The notes under the pieces: model-generated | Told to the model about the DNA's origin: nothing | Seen by the model: only the letters and a program-made list of their open reading frames with translations | Databases searched by the model: none | Part shown: positions 60,441-64,000 of the stretch, piece after piece | Layout of the letters: each line of letters opens with the position of its first letter | Position numbering within the stretch: the stretch's first letter is position 1 | Position numbers and translations under genes: made by a program | Source of the DNA: Symbiodinium sp. CCMP2592 | Lineage: Eukaryota > Sar > Dinophyceae > Suessiales > Symbiodiniaceae | Length of the DNA stretch: 64,000 nt | Reading direction: 5' to 3' | Assembly (NCBI GenBank): GCA_905221615.1 | Contig: CAJNDT010005870.1 | Coordinates: 369,501 to 433,500 of the forward strand

Positions 60441-61190
60441 AGCCCGATACCTTTAGGGTCTATTTAACTAGTCTGCCATATATACAATATAAGATCCCTA
60501 TCTAAATCATATGTTCCTACATATTATATTACAAGACTTACGCTCTGAAAAGTTTAGCATTACTTAGGTCTATAATATTTTTATCATTATTGCTGACACC
60601 ATTGCCACGTTGATACCTGATTAATATACAGTGTCACCTATACAGACAACTGAATTTTAATAATTAATACCTATAACAATATCATTACGAATCCAATGGA
60701 ACACAAAGCAATAACACTCAAACCAAAATAATTATAGTAAGTATTGCTTACATCCCTGTCGCTGCGAATCCTACCTAGTGCAAGTTAGCATCACTACAAT
60801 CATATATTAGGCATTGCATATATAGTGTCAGTACTAATGCAGTCGAATAGAAATTACAAACAGTGTAACCAAAATCTTTCTTTTTAGTATTGTCTACGCC
60901 ACTGCGACTATGAATCCTATTCAGCGTAAGTTACCTCCTCTACGTGCAAACTACTTATAATACTTCTTATCTAGGTCCGTGTCATTAGGATGCATATCAA
61001 ACAGAAAGCAACACCAATACAACCAAAATAATTATAGTAAGTATTGCTTACATCTCTGTCCCTGCGAATCCTACCTAGTGTAAGTTAGCATCACTATAAT
61101 TATCTATTGGGTATTGCATATACTGTGTCAGTATTAGTGTAGCCGAACAGAAATTACAAACACTGGAACCAAAAATAATTCTACTAAGTA
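60441..61190. other. AT-rich region with diverged repeats; no gene
   Basis: A block starting ATTATAGTAAGTATTGCTTA and continuing through CGAATCCTACCTAGTG and GCATATATAGTGTCAGTA occurs near 60730, 61030 and 61584, with a damaged copy near 60890. It flanks the duplicated ATPase exons and behaves like a repeated intron segment. Confidence 0.7.
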
Positions 61191-61194
61191 TTGT

Positions 61195-61420
61195 CGACGC
61201 CCCTGCAACTAGGAATCCTACATCTCGAGGGAGAGAACTGTGAACTGCCACTAACCATCCAGGCTCCACAAAAAGACAGACACCAACTCGAACAAAAGAT
61301 TGGCCTAAGCAATCGTGACATTACTAATTGTCGTACCTGCGGTACATCAATCCTGTAATCATTGCTGCCATATTGCAGTTGTCTTTCCTTTGCCTCAGCC
61401 TCTGTAAGGCCCCTCGCGTC
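61195..61420 (-). pseudogene. P5-type ATPase exon, damaged duplicate
   Basis: On the minus strand it reads GLTEAEAKERQLQYGSNDYR, then IDVPQVRQLVMSRLLRPIF. A one-base loss shifts the frame before what would be LFELVSVFLWSLDG, followed by a stop. The intact twin lies 0.56 kb away. The pattern (LTExEAxxRxxxYGxN, then a hydrophobic FxFxxxxVxLW helix) is the cytoplasmic N-terminal and first paired membrane helix of P5 (ATP13A-like) P-type ATPases. I judge this exon non-functional. Confidence 0.6.
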
Positions 61421-61779
61421 TGCGCTGGCACAGGATACGCAGCGTCTCACTCTTATGCGGGACAGCAGCCGCAAGCAAATTTGCGCCTCCTGTGCCCGTT
61501 TCGAGCAGCTTGTAATGCTGCCCGTGCTATCCGAATCGCAGTTGATAACTCATGGCAGCCGAATAACACCAATACAACCAAATTAATTATAGTAAGTATT
61601 GCTTACATCTCTGTCCCTGCGAATCCTACCTAGTGTAAGTTAGCATCACTACAATCATAGATTAGGTATTGCATATATAGTGTCAGTACTAATGCAGTCG
61701 AACAGAACAGAAATTGCAAACGATTTAATCAAAAATAGTTATAGTAAGTATTGTCTACGCCCCTGCAACTAGGAATCCT

Positions 61780-61985
61780 ACGTCCCGAGGGAGAGTACTG
61801 TGAACTGCCTATAACCATTCAGGCCCCACAAAAAGACATACGCCAACTCAAACAGAAAGATTAGCCGAAGCAATCGTGACAGTACCAATTGTTCTACCTG
61901 CGGTACAGCAATCCTGTAATCCTTGCTGCCATATTGCCGTCGTATTTCCGTTGCCTCAGCCTCTGTAAGGCTCTCGTGTATGCGG
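61780..61985 (-). CDS. P5-type (ATP13A-like) cation-transporting ATPase, single exon
   Basis: About 66 codons open on the minus strand: SLTEAEATEIRRQYGSKDYR, IAVPQVEQLVLSRLLRLIFL and FELAYVFLWGLNGYRQFTVL. It matches the region of P5 ATPases just before and in the early membrane helices, where family members carry YGxNxIxVPxxxxxxLLxxEVLxPFYxFQxFSVxLW. The catalytic DKTGT loop is not in the window; it would lie on later exons at lower coordinates, which are not seen, so the gene is a fragment or has long introns. P5 ATPases sit in endomembranes and move polyamines or extract membrane helices. A possible donor GTAGGA follows the exon. Confidence 0.6.
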
Positions 61986-62099
61986 GTTACATATGCTACA
62001 TATATCTACTGAGGCAAGCCAGGTCTGAACAAACTAGTTCCTTGTCAATAGGGTTTCAATATGAGGAGTGCATGTAATGTATTGGTTCGCCCTGTCCAG

Positions 62100-63240
62100 A
62101 AGTGAAGAGAAACATTATAGCCCCTGCAATGTGCCAGTTTCTTCTGTCCGTAAGAAGGGCTTTCCGATGTATCAGCTTCATATCAAGAGGGCTTCAGTAG
62201 GATGAGTGGGCGTGACAGGTCAAAGGCTTGTAATGTGTTCGTTTGTTCTGTCTGGGGGCTTTCGAATGTATAAGTTCCTCGCCAAAAGAGTTTTGATAGG
62301 CGGGAGTGGAGTGACACATTAGAGAGTCTATATTGTGTCAGTTTGTTCTGCCCAGGGGCCTTCCAATATACAGGGTCGCTTCAGTGGATAAGTTCCTTGT
62401 CAATAGGTTTCCATGGGGAATGGAGTAACACATTAGAGGGTCTGTAATGTGTCAGGTCGCTGTGTCCAGGAGCCTTCCAAAGTAGGATTTTACTTGTCAA
62501 TATACTTTCAATAGAAGGGATGAAGTGACACATTAGAGGGCTTGTAATGTGTTAATTCGTTATGCCCAAGTCAATAGAGTTTGAAAAGGGGAAGTGGAGT
62601 AACACTTTACAGGGCATGTAATGTGCCAATCTGTTATGTCCTGGACTTTCCAGTGTATAAGTTCCCTGTCAGTAGAGGATCAATCGGAGTGGGTGGAGTG
62701 ACACATTAGGGTGCCTGTAATATGTCAATTTGATATGCCCAGGTACAGGGGCCTGACAGTGTCTAAGTTCCTTGTTAGTAGGGTTTCAGTAGGAGAAATG
62801 AAGTGACACATTAGAGGGCATGTAATATGTCAATTTGCCCAGTCCAGGACCCAGGAAGTGAAGATACACATTATAGTGGGTTTAATGTGCCAGATTGTTA
62901 TGTCCATAAAAAGTGCTTTCCGATGTATCAATTTCTTATCAGTAGGGTTTCAATAGCATAGGTGGAGCGACACATTATACGGCCTGCAGTGTGTCAGTTT
63001 ATTATGTCCAGGGGTTTTCTAGTGGAAAAGTTCCATTGCAATAGAGGTTCCATAGGAAGGAGTGGAGTGACACATTAGAGGGCCTGTAATGCGTCAGTTT
63101 ATACTACCCAGAGACCTTCCAATATACAGATGCCCTACAGTGTATAAGTTCCTTGCCTTTAGGGTTTCAATAGGAATATTGACACATGAGAAGGCCTGTA
63201 ATGTGTCAGTTTGTTTTCCCATGTGCCTTCCAATGTATCT
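62100..63240. repeat. Diverged tandem repeat of about 100 bp, some 12 units
   Basis: Units carry GTGACACATTAGAGGGC, TGTAATGTGTCAGTTTGTT, a CCAGGGGCCTTCCAATGTAT-like word, AAGTTCCTTGTCAATAGGGT and TTCAATAGGA. Core words occur near 62112, 62211, 62311, 62427, 62527, 62600, 62697, 62803, 62863, 62967, 63068 and 63180. Spacing varies from about 60 to 116, so units have gained and lost pieces. Non-coding. Confidence 0.9.
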
Positions 63241-63339
63241 TTATACATATCAGATCTGATGTGATCACAGCATTAGCCAAGAAGGATATCACGTAGTTAA
63301 TAGTCTTCACGATCTTAACAAAGGCGCAATTATCCGTAT

Positions 63340-63770
63340 CGAAGGTATACATTCCCATGAAAAAATCCCTATAGATCCCTTCACAGATCCCTTGTATGGA
63401 GCCCTCATAGACAGCCTCTATAGATTCGTATAGAAACTTTATAGATCCCCTATATAGAGAACTTATAGAAACCCCGTATAGATCAACAAATGGAGTTCTT
63501 TGTAGAAAACTTTACAAGACCCCTTACATGGAGCTTTCATAGACAACTGCTATATATTCCTTACCCTTTGTAGAAACCACATGGAAGCCCTGTATAGATC
63601 CCTCGTATGGAGCCCTTCTGGAAAACCCTTGCAGATTGCTTATAGAAATCTTATAGATCCTCTATGTAGAGACCTTATAGAAACCCATTAAAGAAAAAAC
63701 TATAGATCCCTTACAGAGAGACTTTCTAGAAACTCATTATGGATCCCTCATATGGGGCTTTTATAGTAAG
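63340..63770. repeat. Short diverged tandem repeat (TATAGATCCC/TATAGAAACC)
   Basis: Roughly 35-45 base units combining TATAGATCCCT, TATGGAGCCCT and CATAGAAAACC-like words. Strongly diverged; non-coding. Confidence 0.85.
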
Positions 63771-63904
63771 CCCGGTTACAAAGTATGTAGATGCGATGTG
63801 GTAAGCTATTCTTGATATAGTAGTTAAGATAAATCGATTGTATTATGGTTCGTACAATACCTATGAAATTACCTTTAAGAATAGAGGGAGCGGTATTAAA
63901 ACCA

Positions 63905-64000
63905 ATGAAACCGGCAACGAAGATGATGACGATGAAGAAGATGATGAAGATGATGGAGATGATGAAGATGATGGAGATGATGAAGATGATGAGATGATGA
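63905..64000 (+). repeat. GAT/GAA-rich repeat at the window edge
   Basis: Imperfect 15-18 base units of GATGATGAAGATGATGGA. In one frame it reads as Asp/Glu-rich acidic repeat, which could be part of a protein continuing beyond the window, but a microsatellite explains it equally well. Confidence 0.8.

Noticed and set aside
1-64000. Spliced-leader relics, tRNA, 5S or SL RNA genes
   Set aside because: Searched by eye for the conserved leader end TTTTGGCTCAAG and for T-arm patterns; none convincing. A covariance-model search would be decisive.

Overview
The window looks like nuclear DNA of a dinoflagellate, probably a Symbiodinium-like or Polarella-like alga. The signs are: genes cut into many tiny exons whose acceptors are nearly always AG followed by G; donors that are a mixture of GC and GT; head-to-tail same-strand gene copies; a ubiquitin-like plus WG-repeat (RCC1-like) gene of a kind common in dinoflagellates; low coding density; and many CTA, TA, TG and TTG microsatellites. 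No operons, rRNA, tRNA or CRISPR were seen, and no spliced-leader relic was found by eye.

Layout. (1) 0.2-8.3 kb: a degenerate segment (0.2-2.3 kb) and a better preserved one (3.2-8.3 kb) descend from a segmental duplication. The second holds a ubiquitin-like/WG-repeat gene, with an intact 307-residue cysteine-rich gene of unknown function lying between its exons. (2) 8.3-24 kb: mostly non-coding, with trinucleotide tracts, a 56-bp tandem repeat, inverted-repeat (MITE-like) elements and a possible Ala/Gly-rich gene in small exons (18.7-19.8 kb). (3) 24.0-30.9 kb: a CobW/COG0523-type GTPase metallochaperone gene that can be pieced together from about 22 exons, with four His-rich exons and GC-AG introns. 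(4) 31-47 kb: sparse, with two more decayed copies of the cysteine-rich gene, a 0.5-kb dispersed duplication and unassigned ORFs. (5) 47.2-60.4 kb: four tandem copies (period about 3.43-3.47 kb) of a gene for an unusual chimeric membrane protein: an eight-helix microbial (type 1) rhodopsin domain, a PAS-like domain, a lipocalin-like barrel and a C-terminal hydrophobic anchor. (6) 60.44-64 kb: an abrupt change to AT-rich DNA, with duplicated exons of a P5-type cation ATPase on the minus strand and three kinds of tandem repeat.

The main discovery candidate is the rhodopsin-PAS-barrel array. Copies 1 and 3 read through in one frame. Copies 2 and 4 share a different central block that breaks the frame unless a 34-nt GT-AG intron is removed. 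If retained, that intron would give a rhodopsin-PAS protein without the barrel. I know of no described light-sensor family with this domain order; that is a statement about my knowledge, not a search result.

The genes do not form an obvious pathway. The rhodopsin would be a membrane light sensor, the CobW protein a Zn (or other metal) chaperone GTPase, the P5 ATPase an endomembrane transporter, and the Ubl/WG protein a probable ubiquitin-linked scaffold.
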